DNA of 7,729 nucleotides from assembly GCA_023258775.1 (NCBI GenBank), contig JALQWJ010000064.1, positions 1-7,729 of the forward strand, given 5' to 3'. Both the position numbers and the translations under genes were made by a program. The notes under the pieces were generated by a model. It was not told the DNA's origin, did no database searches, and saw only the letters and a list, made by a program, of their open reading frames with translations. The stretch's first letter is position 1; each line of letters begins with the position of its first letter. This document shows, in pieces, positions 1 to 6,542 of the stretch. The DNA is from Burkholderiaceae bacterium. Its GTDB lineage: Bacteria; Pseudomonadota; Gammaproteobacteria; Burkholderiales; Burkholderiaceae_E.

Positions 1-155
1 GAACGATGAGCCCACCTGACAAAATCGCAACGAAGTCGCGAATGCATCAACTCGACAGTGGCGAACCATCGTCCTAAGCCATCACGACTTAAGCCCTCGG
101 ATAACTGGCGTAATCGAGGGAGAACCTTTTATTAACGGCCAAACAAGGAGCAAAC
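1..155. other. Upstream region of the trpB2-like gene with a weak hairpin
   Basis: No gene can be supported here. An imperfect inverted repeat, CCCTCG (94-99) with CGAGGG (115-120), could form a 6-bp stem with a 15-nt loop. It extends by two pairs if one G is bulged, and four T residues lie just beyond it (127-130). This could be a weak terminator of a gene to the left or a leader structure, but the stem is short. No good -35/-10 pair was found. One frame is open from the left edge to a stop near 75-77 and could be the tail of an upstream gene, but it is too short to judge. Confidence 0.25.
145..150 (+). promoter_or_regulatory. Ribosome binding site supporting a GTG start
   Basis: AAGGAG lies 5 nt before the GTG at 156-158. 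It is a near-perfect Shine-Dalgarno sequence and decides in favour of this non-ATG start. The encoded N-terminus ([16 protein letters not shown]) also matches the usual beginning of TrpB2 proteins. Confidence 0.75.
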
Positions 156-1517
156 GTGACTGCAAGCAAGTATTTACTCGATGAATCGCAAATGCCGCGT
201 TACTGGTACAACATTCAAGCAGATTTGCCACTGCCGCTGCCGCCAGTGCTTCATCCCGGTACGATGCAACCCATTGGCCCAAGCGATCTTGCACCGCTGT
301 TCCCGATGGATTTGATCGCCCAGGAGGTATCGACTGAGCGAGAAATAGAGATTCCCGAACCGGTCCGCGAAATCTATCGCCTCTGGCGCCCTTCGCCGCT
401 TTATCGCGCTCATCGCCTTGAGAAAGTGCTACAAACACCAGCGAAAATTTTCTACAAATACGAAGGAGTCAGCCCAGCTGGAAGCCACAAACCTAATACA
501 GCGGTTGCCCAGGCTTTCTACAACGCGCAGGCGGGCGTCAAACGTCTGACTACCGAAACAGGTGCAGGGCAATGGGGTACATCGCTTGCATTCGCAGGAT
601 CAATCTTTGGTCTTGAGGTTCTCATTTTTCAAGTACGAGTTTCCTATGACCAGAAACCTTATCGGCGCGCCGTTATGGAAACTTATGGTGCGCGCTGCCT
701 TCCATCACCATCCAATGAAACCATCTTTGGTCGAAGCGTACTCGCGCAAAAGCCCGAACATCCCGGGAGTCTCGGTATAGCAATTTCAGAAGCCGTTGAA
801 CTGGCAGCCCAGCGTGAGGATACAAAGTACGCCCTGGGCTCAGTACTTAATCACGTCTTAATGCATCAGACAATTATTGGCCTCGAAGCGATGCAGCAAA
901 TGGAGATGGCCAATGCCTGGCCAGATGTCGTCGTTGGATGCACGGGCGGCGGTAGCAATTTCGCAGGCATAGCTTTCCCTTTTATTGGACTAGCGCTGCG
1001 AGGAGGCAAACGATCGCGAATCGTCGCAGTGGAACCTGCAGCATGCCCATCACTAACAAGAGGAAAATATAGCTATGATTTTGGCGACACGGGCCATATG
1101 ACACCATTGGTGAAAATGCACACCCTCGGCAGCAGCTTTACGCCACCGCCCTTTCATGCGGGCGGGCTTCGTTACCACGGCATGGCACCCCTAGTCTCTC
1201 ATTTAAAAGAACTTGGGCAGATTGAGGCCAGCGCTTACACCCAAACTGAGTGCTTTGAAGCTGGCGTGTTATTTTCTCGCAGCGAAGGGATTGTGCCTGC
1301 GCCGGAGGCAAACCATGCCGTCAAGGGCGCCATTGAAGAAGCGATGCGTTGCAAGCGTGAAGGCACGTCTGAAACGATACTTTTAAATCTCTGTGGCCAT
1401 GGACACTTCGATATGGCGGCCTATCAGCGCTATTTTGCAGGCGACTTAATCGATGAGCGCTACGATGAACAAGAACTTGCCATGGCACTTGCAGGATTGC
1501 CAAGTGTTCCTGCCTAG
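156..1517 (+). CDS. trpB2: TrpB2-type tryptophan synthase beta chain (TrpB-like PLP enzyme)
   Basis: This 453-residue cytoplasmic protein should catalyse the PLP-dependent condensation of indole with L-serine to give L-tryptophan. The PLP lysine is K112 in the GSHKPNTA motif (109-116). TETGAGQWG (133-141) carries the likely catalytic glutamate E134. The Trp at 140, where classical TrpB1 has His, is typical of the TrpB2 subgroup. GGGSN (264-268) is the phosphate-binding loop. [13 protein letters not shown] (334-346) and PAPEANHA (381-388) are further TrpB2 signatures. Length and N-terminus fit TrpB2, which is longer than TrpB1. The start is GTG with a strong AAGGAG 5 nt upstream. No trpA, trpC or trpF is adjacent, so the gene is an orphan; TrpB2 enzymes often stand alone and may work as indole-salvage or serine-deaminase-like enzymes. 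The family assignment is firm, the physiological role is inferred. Confidence 0.93.
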   Translation: MTASKYLLDESQMPRYWYNIQADLPLPLPPVLHPGTMQPIGPSDLAPLFPMDLIAQEVSTEREIEIPEPVREIYRLWRPSPLYRAHRLEKVLQTPAKIFYKYEGVSPAGSHKPNTAVAQAFYNAQAGVKRLTTETGAGQWGTSLAFAGSIFGLEVLIFQVRVSYDQKPYRRAVMETYGARCLPSPSNETIFGRSVLAQKPEHPGSLGIAISEAVELAAQREDTKYALGSVLNHVLMHQTIIGLEAMQQMEMANAWPDVVVGCTGGGSNFAGIAFPFIGLALRGGKRSRIVAVEPAACPSLTRGKYSYDFGDTGHMTPLVKMHTLGSSFTPPPFHAGGLRYHGMAPLVSHLKELGQIEASAYTQTECFEAGVLFSRSEGIVPAPEANHAVKGAIEEAMRCKREGTSETILLNLCGHGHFDMAAYQRYFAGDLIDERYDEQELAMALAGLPSVPA

Positions 1518-1520
1518 GCA
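1511..1520. other. 10-bp palindrome at the trpB2 stop codon
   Basis: TGCCTAGGCA is a perfect palindrome that contains the TAG stop (1515-1517). A flanking GCAGGA (1491-1496)/TCCTGC (1508-1513) pair could form another short stem. No T-run follows on the plus strand, so it is not a convincing intrinsic terminator, although it sits where the trpB2 transcript must end before meeting the opposing gene. Confidence 0.25.
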
Positions 1521-1530
1521 GGTGCGACGC

Positions 1531-1573
1531 AAAACCCACTCAAACACTCAGCGCCGACTGCCGACTGAGTGGG
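1531..1573 (-). terminator. Probable intrinsic terminator overlapping the end of the YbaL-type gene
   Basis: On the minus strand, CCCACTCA (1566-1573) pairs perfectly with TGAGTGGG (1535-1542), and the stem is followed directly by TTTT (1531-1534). An alternative inner 7-bp stem, CACTCAG/CTGAGTG (1565-1571 with 1545-1551), has a 13-nt loop. The stem includes the TGA stop (1540-1542) and the final codons, so terminator and coding sequence overlap. The loop contains a tandem 7-bp repeat, CCGACTG, at 1554-1560 and 1561-1567. The short T-run and large outer loop keep confidence moderate. Confidence 0.5.
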
Positions 1574-3234
1574 TAGCGCAGTAAGACTTGCTCGGCCATT
1601 TGGTCCGCAAGGGAAATCTCAGGCACCAAAGCCAGGCCCGTGCCGGTCTGGTTGTAATGCTCAGCTTCCTCTTCACTATGGGCTCTTATGACGATACTTA
1701 GCTTGGGTTGAATCTCAAGGGCGAGGTTTGCCGCACGTTGCGTCACGACAGGATCGTCGACTGCAAGCACCAACATGGCTGCCTGCGCGATGTGCGCCTG
1801 GATTAGCACTTCAGGCGTCGATCCATCGCCAAGCACGGCAGCAAAGCCTTGCTCCCGTAGGGATTCAATCACTAATTTGTTTTGATCGATGATGACCATC
1901 GCTATACTTTTTTCACGTAAAGCTATAGCGATCCGTCGTCCCACACGGCCGTAGCCCAGCAAGACGACCTGCCCCGCGAGCAGTACACGATCAGTGCTTT
2001 GGGGTAACTCATCCAGATCATCAAGCCTGTGCTCTAGTTTCCGAGCCGCAGAAGAGCGCTCAAGAATGAGTTTTCTCATGGGTTCAATGAATTTGAATAA
2101 CGCTGTGTTTAGCGCTATGGAAAAAAGCGCACCCGCAAGAATAAGGTCTTGCGCTTCCTTGGTTATCAAACCAAGTGACAGACCCAGACCAGCCAGTATG
2201 AATGAAAACTCTCCAATTTGCGCCAGACCCGCAGCCACCGTGAGTGCAGTACTGAGGGGGTAGCGAAAAAGAAGTACCAGACCAAGCGCTGCGACTGTTT
2301 TCCCTAGAACAATGATCATCACCACAATCAGCAACTTCAAAGGGTGCTGCCAAAGTACAGCGGGATCGAAAAGCATTCCTACAGACACAAAAAACAGTAC
2401 CGCAAACGCGTCTCTAAGTGGAAGCGACTCCTCAGCGGCTCGGTGACTGAGATCGGATTCCCGAAGCATCATGCCCGCAAAGAAGGCACCCAGGGCAAAC
2501 GACACATCGAACAACTTTGCAGTACCGAAAGCTACGCCGATTGCAACGGCGATTACGCCAAGCCTGAAGAGCTCCTTAGAACCAGTCTCGGCAATCCACC
2601 ACAAGAGCCTTGGTAACAAGCGCTTTCCAATCAAGAGCATTACGGCAACAAATGCAGCGAGCTTGATTACAAGCCAAGCCAGTGTCTCCATTAACCCAGC
2701 ACTCGCCTGATTCATGCTGGCGAGTCCTGGCAAGAGAACGAGGACCAGAACCATGACCAAATCTTCAACAATCAACCAACCGATTGCAATTTGACCATTG
2801 ACAGACTGCAACTGCCCTCTGGCCTCAAGGGCTCTCAGTAGCACTACGGTGCTAGCGACTGATAAGCACAAGCCAAAAACAAGTGCTGATTGAATTTCCC
2901 AGCCCCAAGCAATTGCTGCTAGGGCTCCCAATCCGACAGCAACAATAATTTGGAACATTGCACCTGGAATAGCGATCGATTTGACTTTCATCAAATCTGC
3001 TAAGGAGAAGTGCAAGCCCACACCGAACATCAAGAGCATGACCCCAATTTCTGCGAGCTGAGCAGCTAGTCCCAAATCACCGACAAATCCCGGTGTGAAT
3101 GGGCCAATCATGATGCCAGCCAGCAAATAACCCAAAAGCGGGGGAAGCTTCAAACGTGCAGCAAGCAATCCCAGCAACATTGCAAACCCGAAGGCAGCGG
3201 CAATGGTTGAGATGAGATGAATCTCATGAGGCAT
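1540..3234 (-). CDS. ybaL: YbaL/Kef-type monovalent cation:proton antiporter (CPA2) with RCK domain
   Basis: This 564-residue inner-membrane protein belongs to the CPA2 antiporter family and probably exchanges K+ (or Na+) for H+. Residues 1-390 are a hydrophobic, multi-pass Na+/H+-exchanger domain. Strings matching E. coli YbaL include LLGYLLAG (33-40), GPFTPGFV (44-51), EIGVMLLMFGVGLHFSLADLM (62-82), ASTVVLLRALE (127-137) and FDVSFALGAFFAGM (242-255). IGWLIVEDLVMV (151-162) holds the acidic pair E157/D158 in the ion-pathway position. Residues 420-520 form a TrkA-N/RCK domain with GYGRVG (427-432) and D450 at the end of the second strand, which suggests NAD(H) binding. No TrkA-C domain follows, as in YbaL. 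I chose the ATG at 3232-3234 (MPHEIHLIST) because it aligns with the YbaL start; a TTG at 3258 would add eight residues without a visible Shine-Dalgarno. In Kef proteins the RCK domain gates transport in response to glutathione adducts; that is not established for YbaL. Confidence 0.92.
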   Translation of the reverse strand: MPHEIHLISTIAAAFGFAMLLGLLAARLKLPPLLGYLLAGIMIGPFTPGFVGDLGLAAQLAEIGVMLLMFGVGLHFSLADLMKVKSIAIPGAMFQIIVAVGLGALAAIAWGWEIQSALVFGLCLSVASTVVLLRALEARGQLQSVNGQIAIGWLIVEDLVMVLVLVLLPGLASMNQASAGLMETLAWLVIKLAAFVAVMLLIGKRLLPRLLWWIAETGSKELFRLGVIAVAIGVAFGTAKLFDVSFALGAFFAGMMLRESDLSHRAAEESLPLRDAFAVLFFVSVGMLFDPAVLWQHPLKLLIVVMIIVLGKTVAALGLVLLFRYPLSTALTVAAGLAQIGEFSFILAGLGLSLGLITKEAQDLILAGALFSIALNTALFKFIEPMRKLILERSSAARKLEHRLDDLDELPQSTDRVLLAGQVVLLGYGRVGRRIAIALREKSIAMVIIDQNKLVIESLREQGFAAVLGDGSTPEVLIQAHIAQAAMLVLAVDDPVVTQRAANLALEIQPKLSIVIRAHSEEEAEHYNQTGTGLALVPEISLADQMAEQVLLRYPLSRQSALSV

Positions 3235-3342
3235 CGCGGTGTTTATCCATTCATTCAAATAAGGGCATTGACTGCAACAATTGGCTAGGTTTTACCCTGA
3301 GATTAAGATGGCGAGCCACACCATAAAAAAGGAGACATCGCT
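3235..3342. other. Divergent intergenic region between ybaL and the Bug operon
   Basis: About 108 bp separate the ybaL ATG (minus) from the first Bug ATG (plus), so both promoters must lie here or overlap. For the plus strand a reasonable promoter is visible (3281-3309). For the minus strand only weak matches are seen, such as TTGTTG followed 16 nt later by TTGAAT. No extended palindromic operator was found; CAATTG at 3279-3284 is the only short symmetric element. Confidence 0.4.
3281..3309 (+). promoter_or_regulatory. Candidate sigma70-type promoter for the tandem Bug genes
   Basis: TTGGCT (3281-3286) and TAAGAT (3304-3309) each match 4 of 6 consensus bases and are separated by exactly 17 bp. 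Transcription would begin near 3316, leaving a leader of about 27 nt that contains the AAGGAG ribosome site at 3329-3334. An overlapping alternative uses TTGACT (3269-3274) with a poor -10 hexamer (TTTACC). This is an inference from sequence only. Confidence 0.4.
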
Positions 3343-4380
3343 ATGAGCCAACCCGTGAAACTAACCCCAAACATCGAACTAGACAATCAACCGCGCAGGC
3401 ATTGGGTCCAATTGGGGCTCGCCGCTGGGCTTACAACGGGCCTAAGCTTTGGTCTGCCAGGGCTTGCCGGTGCGCAGACGGGTTTTCCCAATCGTCCGAT
3501 GAAAATGATCGTACCCTGGACACCTGGCCAAGCCACTGACCTGGTCGGGCGAATTGCCGCCCAGGAGATTAGTAAAGCACTCGGCCAGGCAGTCGTTGTC
3601 GAAAACAAGGCAGGCGCTGGCGGCCTGATCGGTACAGATGCCGTTGCCAAAGCAGCCGCCGACGGTTATACCTTGCTAGCGGCATCGAGCGGACCCGTGT
3701 CAATCGCACCGCTGTTACAAAAAGTACCGTTTGACCCGGACAAGGAACTCGCGCCTGTTGCGCTCATGGGTATTGCCCCTTTCGTGCTGGTAACTGCGCC
3801 CGACTTCCCCGCTAAAGACATTCGTGAGTTTGTCGCTAAAGTCAAGGCAGCACCCGGAAAGTTTACCTTTGCCTCCTCGGGTACTGGTGCAACTGCACAT
3901 CTCTTTGCTGAAGCTTTCAACGCTGCGACAGGAATCCAAGCACTTCACATTCCCTACAAGGGAAGCGTTCCGGCATTGGCCGATGTCATGAGTGGTCAGG
4001 TCAACTACTGCGTTGAAACTGCAGCATCGACCATGCCCTTGATCCGTGCCGGCAAGCTAAAAGCTTATGGCTTGTCAATTGGTCGTGAAACGCCACTTGT
4101 GCCAGGTGTGCCCCCGTTTGCAAGTGCGCTGGGGCTGCCCGGCTTTGATATGGGCGCCTGGATTGGTGTGATGCTTCCAGGCGGAACGCCCAAAGCGATC
4201 GTTGATCAAATGGCAAACATTATCGAGAAATCAATGCAAAACCCTGAGGTAAAGAAAACATTTGCAACGATTTCGGTCGAACCTGAATTTAAGGGACCAA
4301 GCGACTTAGCTGCTTACATGAAGGCCTACAGTAGCCGGATGGCGGACGTCATCAAGCGTAATCAAATTAAAGTAAGTTAA
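3343..4380 (+). CDS. Bug/TctC-family periplasmic solute-binding protein 1
   Basis: This 345-residue protein is an exported receptor of the tripartite tricarboxylate transporter receptor (Bug/TctC) family, which binds carboxylates and similar small metabolites. PRRHWVQ (17-23) followed by a hydrophobic stretch is a twin-arginine-like signal, with likely cleavage near AGA-Q (44/45). The n-region is unusually long (about 17 residues before the arginine pair). Family landmarks are VPWTPGQATDLVGR (57-70, the first ligand loop; Q63 replaces the usual second Gly), VVENKAGAGGLIGTD (85-99), AADGYTLL (105-112), FASSGTGATAHL (176-187) and HIPYKGSVPALADVMSG (202-218). Start: ATG with AAGGAG 8 nt upstream. 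It lies 10 bp before a second Bug gene, so the two are probably co-transcribed. No TctA/TctB membrane genes are nearby, as is usual for orphan Bug proteins. The ligand cannot be predicted. Confidence 0.93.
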   Translation: MSQPVKLTPNIELDNQPRRHWVQLGLAAGLTTGLSFGLPGLAGAQTGFPNRPMKMIVPWTPGQATDLVGRIAAQEISKALGQAVVVENKAGAGGLIGTDAVAKAAADGYTLLAASSGPVSIAPLLQKVPFDPDKELAPVALMGIAPFVLVTAPDFPAKDIREFVAKVKAAPGKFTFASSGTGATAHLFAEAFNAATGIQALHIPYKGSVPALADVMSGQVNYCVETAASTMPLIRAGKLKAYGLSIGRETPLVPGVPPFASALGLPGFDMGAWIGVMLPGGTPKAIVDQMANIIEKSMQNPEVKKTFATISVEPEFKGPSDLAAYMKAYSSRMADVIKRNQIKVS

Positions 4381-4390
4381 AAGGAACGCG

Positions 4391-5395
4391 ATGAAACATA
4401 TCACGAAACAATCACGTCGCCAGATTCTGCAAGTCCCGCTCGGCCTCGGCGCAATAGCCGGGCTTGATGCCATCGGCGTGGGCACTGTCTTTGCACAAGC
4501 AAACTACCCCACAAAACCAATACGCATGCTTGTTGGCTACACGCCAGGGGGCTTTACCGATAACATGGCTCGCACCGTCGGCGAGCCGCTGGGCAAAGCG
4601 CTCGGCCAACCGGTACTGTTTGACTATAAACCCGGGGCAAACAGCATGATCGCTGTCGACATGGTCGCAAAATCACCCGCTGATGGCTACACCCTAACGA
4701 CAGTGATCGCTGCGCATGCAGCCAATCCTGCGCTGTATGCCAAGATGACTTTCAATCCCTTTACCGATCTGGTGCCTGTTGTGCTCACAGGCGTTGCGCC
4801 CTTGATTCTTAGCGCAAACTTGAGTGCGCCCTTCAATACACCATCGGAATTAATCGCTTATGCGAAAGCAAATCCAGGCAAACTCAACTTTGGCTCCTCG
4901 GGTAAAGGCGCCGCAGCACATCTCGCCATGGAACAGTTTATGGCAACCCATGGTATATCGATGCAACATGTGCCCTACAAAGGCACTCAGCCTGCGCTGA
5001 CCGATCTGATTGGTGGAGCGATCCAGTTAATGTTTGATGTGCCTTTGGCCATGGCGCAGCATGGCAAAGCAGGAAAGATCAAGTTAATTGGGATGGCAAG
5101 CGATCAACGCCTGCCAGGCTATCCGGACATTCCAACCTTCAAAGAGCAGGGGATAGGCTTTATAGCAAACACCTGGGCAATGGTACTTGCGCCAGCGAAA
5201 ACTCCCCAAGAGGTCTTGCGCAAGCTAAACGCCGAATCAAGCCGGATTCTGGCAATGCCTTCGGTGCGTGAGAAGCTGCAAAGCACGGGTGTCGTGCCTG
5301 GCGGTGGCAGCCTTGAGGATGCCGTGAAATTTCTTAATGAGGAATTTGATCGGAATGCAAAAGTCGTCAAGGGTGCGAACATCCGACTTGACTAG
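4391..5395 (+). CDS. Bug/TctC-family periplasmic solute-binding protein 2
   Basis: This second, diverged Bug/TctC receptor has 334 residues. SRRQILQ (8-14) is a close match to the twin-arginine consensus, followed by a Gly/Ala-rich hydrophobic segment and likely cleavage at FAQA-N (37/38). Family landmarks are VGYTPGGFTDNMAR (48-61), VLFDYKPGANSMIAVD (75-90), SPADGYTL (95-102), FGSSGKGAAAHLAME (167-181) and HVPYKGTQPALTDLIGG (193-209). It starts 10 bp after the first Bug stop with AAAGGA just upstream, which indicates one transcript. The two proteins share the family pattern but differ at many positions, so this is an old duplication or the pairing of unrelated paralogues. The last ten residues, VVKGANIRLD, are encoded by the first of three 32-bp repeats that continue past the stop codon. 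Ligand unknown. Confidence 0.93.
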   Translation: MKHITKQSRRQILQVPLGLGAIAGLDAIGVGTVFAQANYPTKPIRMLVGYTPGGFTDNMARTVGEPLGKALGQPVLFDYKPGANSMIAVDMVAKSPADGYTLTTVIAAHAANPALYAKMTFNPFTDLVPVVLTGVAPLILSANLSAPFNTPSELIAYAKANPGKLNFGSSGKGAAAHLAMEQFMATHGISMQHVPYKGTQPALTDLIGGAIQLMFDVPLAMAQHGKAGKIKLIGMASDQRLPGYPDIPTFKEQGIGFIANTWAMVLAPAKTPQEVLRKLNAESSRILAMPSVREKLQSTGVVPGGGSLEDAVKFLNEEFDRNAKVVKGANIRLD

Positions 5396-5458
5396 TCGTC
5401 AAGGGCGCCAATTTCCGACCAATCGAGTCGTGATGGGCGCCCATACCCGATTCGACTG
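5363..5458. repeat. Three degenerate 32-bp tandem units made from the Bug gene 3' end
   Basis: Units lie at 5363-5394, 5395-5426 and 5427-5458, each starting GTCGT. By hand alignment units 1 and 2 share 23 of 32 positions, units 1 and 3 share 21, and units 2 and 3 share 19. Unit 1 is the end of the second Bug CDS. Read from their own first base, the units encode VVKGANIRLD-stop, VVKGANFRPIES-stop and VVMGAHTRFD-stop. Within the first six codons (VVKGAN), units 1 and 2 differ only at three third positions, all synonymous. Because 32 is not a multiple of three, the units are not in one frame. The array ends 1 bp before the stop codon of the convergent carbonic anhydrase gene. Confidence 0.8.
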
Positions 5459-5461
5459 ATT
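5421..5461. other. Inverted repeat between the convergent Bug and carbonic anhydrase genes
   Basis: AATCGAGTCG (5421-5430) pairs with CGACTGATT (5453-5461) with one bulged base, enclosing a perfect 12-bp palindrome ATGGGCGCCCAT (5433-5444). This could be a hairpin acting on both convergent transcripts. No T-run follows on either strand, so a classical intrinsic terminator is not supported. Confidence 0.3.
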
Positions 5462-6398
5462 ATGGGTTAATTGGTGATAAAAGATCATAGTGCCCGACGA
5501 GGTTGCGTACCCCGTGGGCATGATCTTCCTTAAATACGTTGCCTTTACACCATTCGCCAACGGTCTCGATATGAACCTTGGTAACCAGTGGCCTTACACT
5601 CCATGAAACCTGGAATGGCGAGCCTTGTTCGTTATAGGCCGGTCCAGTCGTTGAACCGCCATACTGAATTGGCTTGCCGGTATCAGCAGGGATATTGAGC
5701 GCCTGATGCACCCCACCCTTGAGGCCATGTTTTGCAAGCTCACGAAAATCCTTTGCTTTGGCATCGTTGACAAGGACCATGACCTGGGCCTCAACCCTTA
5801 GCTGAGGGTTTTTGATCGCATCGTTTAGACAGGCACCAAGGCTTGGTCCTGGATCAACTTTAGCTGAGGAATACACATAATGAACCTCGATAGTATCGCC
5901 AGGGTACAAACCGCCATGTTTGCTTGGGCAGACTTCAGCGACTGGCTTGGTGAGTTCTGAAGCACTTAGCTCTCCAACGTACTTATAGCCAGTACCATAA
6001 CCGTGACCGTCACCGTTACCAGCGTATTTGGTGAATTGACCGCCTTTGTGTTCTGCATTTTTGTGAAAGTGAATATTGCACAAATTCATTTCACTACTTT
6101 TTGGAGCGTTACCAAATAAAACAAGATTACGACCAAATAAGGAATCGATATCGCGGGGTGACTGAGGACCGAAACCTTTGCCGCCTGTGTTCTTGGCAAG
6201 TGCCTCTTGTTGGCTCTGAATCACCTGATCCGTAACGTTTGCGTGCGAGGCGTCGGACGGCGCTGCAGCAAGTAAGCTGCCTGGCAGCGAAAAAAGAACG
6301 CAAACCAATTGCTTGGCAACGCGATGCCTGCAAGAAGCTTGAATCGATCCATCTTTAGCGCTCAATACCAATACAGCTGCTGATTCAACTTGAAACAT
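5460..6398 (-). CDS. Delta-class carbonic anhydrase, exported
   Basis: This 312-residue protein should interconvert CO2 and bicarbonate, probably in the periplasm. It matches the delta-class (CA_like) family first known from diatoms. The hallmark is NLCNIHFHKNAEHKGG (105-120), with H110, H112 and H117 as candidate zinc ligands or active-site histidines. Other family-like parts are GLYPGDTIEVHYVYSS (163-178), QVMVLVND (205-212), SPFQVSWSVRP (260-270) and HAHGVRNLVGHYDLL (293-307). Cysteines 107, 157, 190 and 284 could form disulfides after export. RHRVAKQLVCVLFSLPGSLL (24-43) resembles a Sec signal peptide, with cleavage possible after AAA (46) or SHA (53), but the n-region before it is unusually long. 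The ATG at 6396-6398 is preferred because AAGGGAG lies 7 nt upstream; a GTG at 6447-6449 would add 17 residues without a good ribosome site. Exact metal ligands are inferred from the family pattern. Confidence 0.87.
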   Translation of the reverse strand: MFQVESAAVLVLSAKDGSIQASCRHRVAKQLVCVLFSLPGSLLAAAPSDASHANVTDQVIQSQQEALAKNTGGKGFGPQSPRDIDSLFGRNLVLFGNAPKSSEMNLCNIHFHKNAEHKGGQFTKYAGNGDGHGYGTGYKYVGELSASELTKPVAEVCPSKHGGLYPGDTIEVHYVYSSAKVDPGPSLGACLNDAIKNPQLRVEAQVMVLVNDAKAKDFRELAKHGLKGGVHQALNIPADTGKPIQYGGSTTGPAYNEQGSPFQVSWSVRPLVTKVHIETVGEWCKGNVFKEDHAHGVRNLVGHYDLLSPINP

Positions 6399-6405
6399 CG
6401 CAAAA

Positions 6406-6412
6406 CTCCCTT
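6406..6412 (-). promoter_or_regulatory. Ribosome binding site deciding the carbonic anhydrase start
   Basis: Minus-strand AAGGGAG sits 7 nt before the ATG at 6396-6398. It favours this start over the upstream GTG at 6449 and over internal candidates nearer the hydrophobic signal segment. Confidence 0.65.
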
Positions 6413-6449
6413 GACGAAAAATTGTTTCCCGCGCCCCCTCTTGAAGCAC

Positions 6450-6476
6450 GGATTATTTCGTAGGGATTATCGCGTA
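6450..6476. repeat. Direct repeat with 14-bp period upstream of the carbonic anhydrase gene
   Basis: GGATTATTTCGTA (6450-6462) and GGATTATCGCGTA (6464-6476) match at 11 of 13 positions and are separated by one base. They lie about 52-78 bp upstream of the carbonic anhydrase ATG. On the minus strand one copy contains GATAAT, a possible -10 element (6466-6471), but no good -35 lies at the right distance. The pair could be a tandem regulator-binding site. The rest of this intergenic stretch (6399-6542) shows only a short GATCA/TGATC inverted repeat (6488-6506). Confidence 0.4.
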
Positions 6477-6542
6477 TTTAATGCAGGGATCAGCAGGTCA
6501 TTGATCTCTCGATGACGAATTACTTGCGACAAATACAGTCTG

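Noticed and set aside
3..77. Open frame at the left edge ending in a stop near 75-77, possibly the tail of an upstream gene
   Set aside because: Only about 24 codons are visible, with no recognisable motif. The stretch could be open by chance.
1994..2710. Plus-strand ORFs of 79-90 codons opposite the antiporter gene
   Set aside because: They are antisense to a well-supported membrane protein gene and show no family features.
3235..3258. TTG start at 3258 for the YbaL-type antiporter
   Set aside because: It has no visible ribosome site. The internal ATG at 3234 aligns with the known start of E. coli YbaL.
5363..5458. The three 32-bp units as a CRISPR array
   Set aside because: The units are directly adjacent with no spacers, they are degenerate, and the first is part of a coding sequence. 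No cas genes are present.
5421..5461. Bidirectional intrinsic terminator between the Bug and carbonic anhydrase genes
   Set aside because: The inverted repeat is real, but neither strand has a T-run after it. It is listed only as an inverted repeat.
6399..6449. GTG start at 6449 for the carbonic anhydrase
   Set aside because: The AAGGGAG ribosome site would then lie inside the gene, and the added residues do not resemble a signal peptide.
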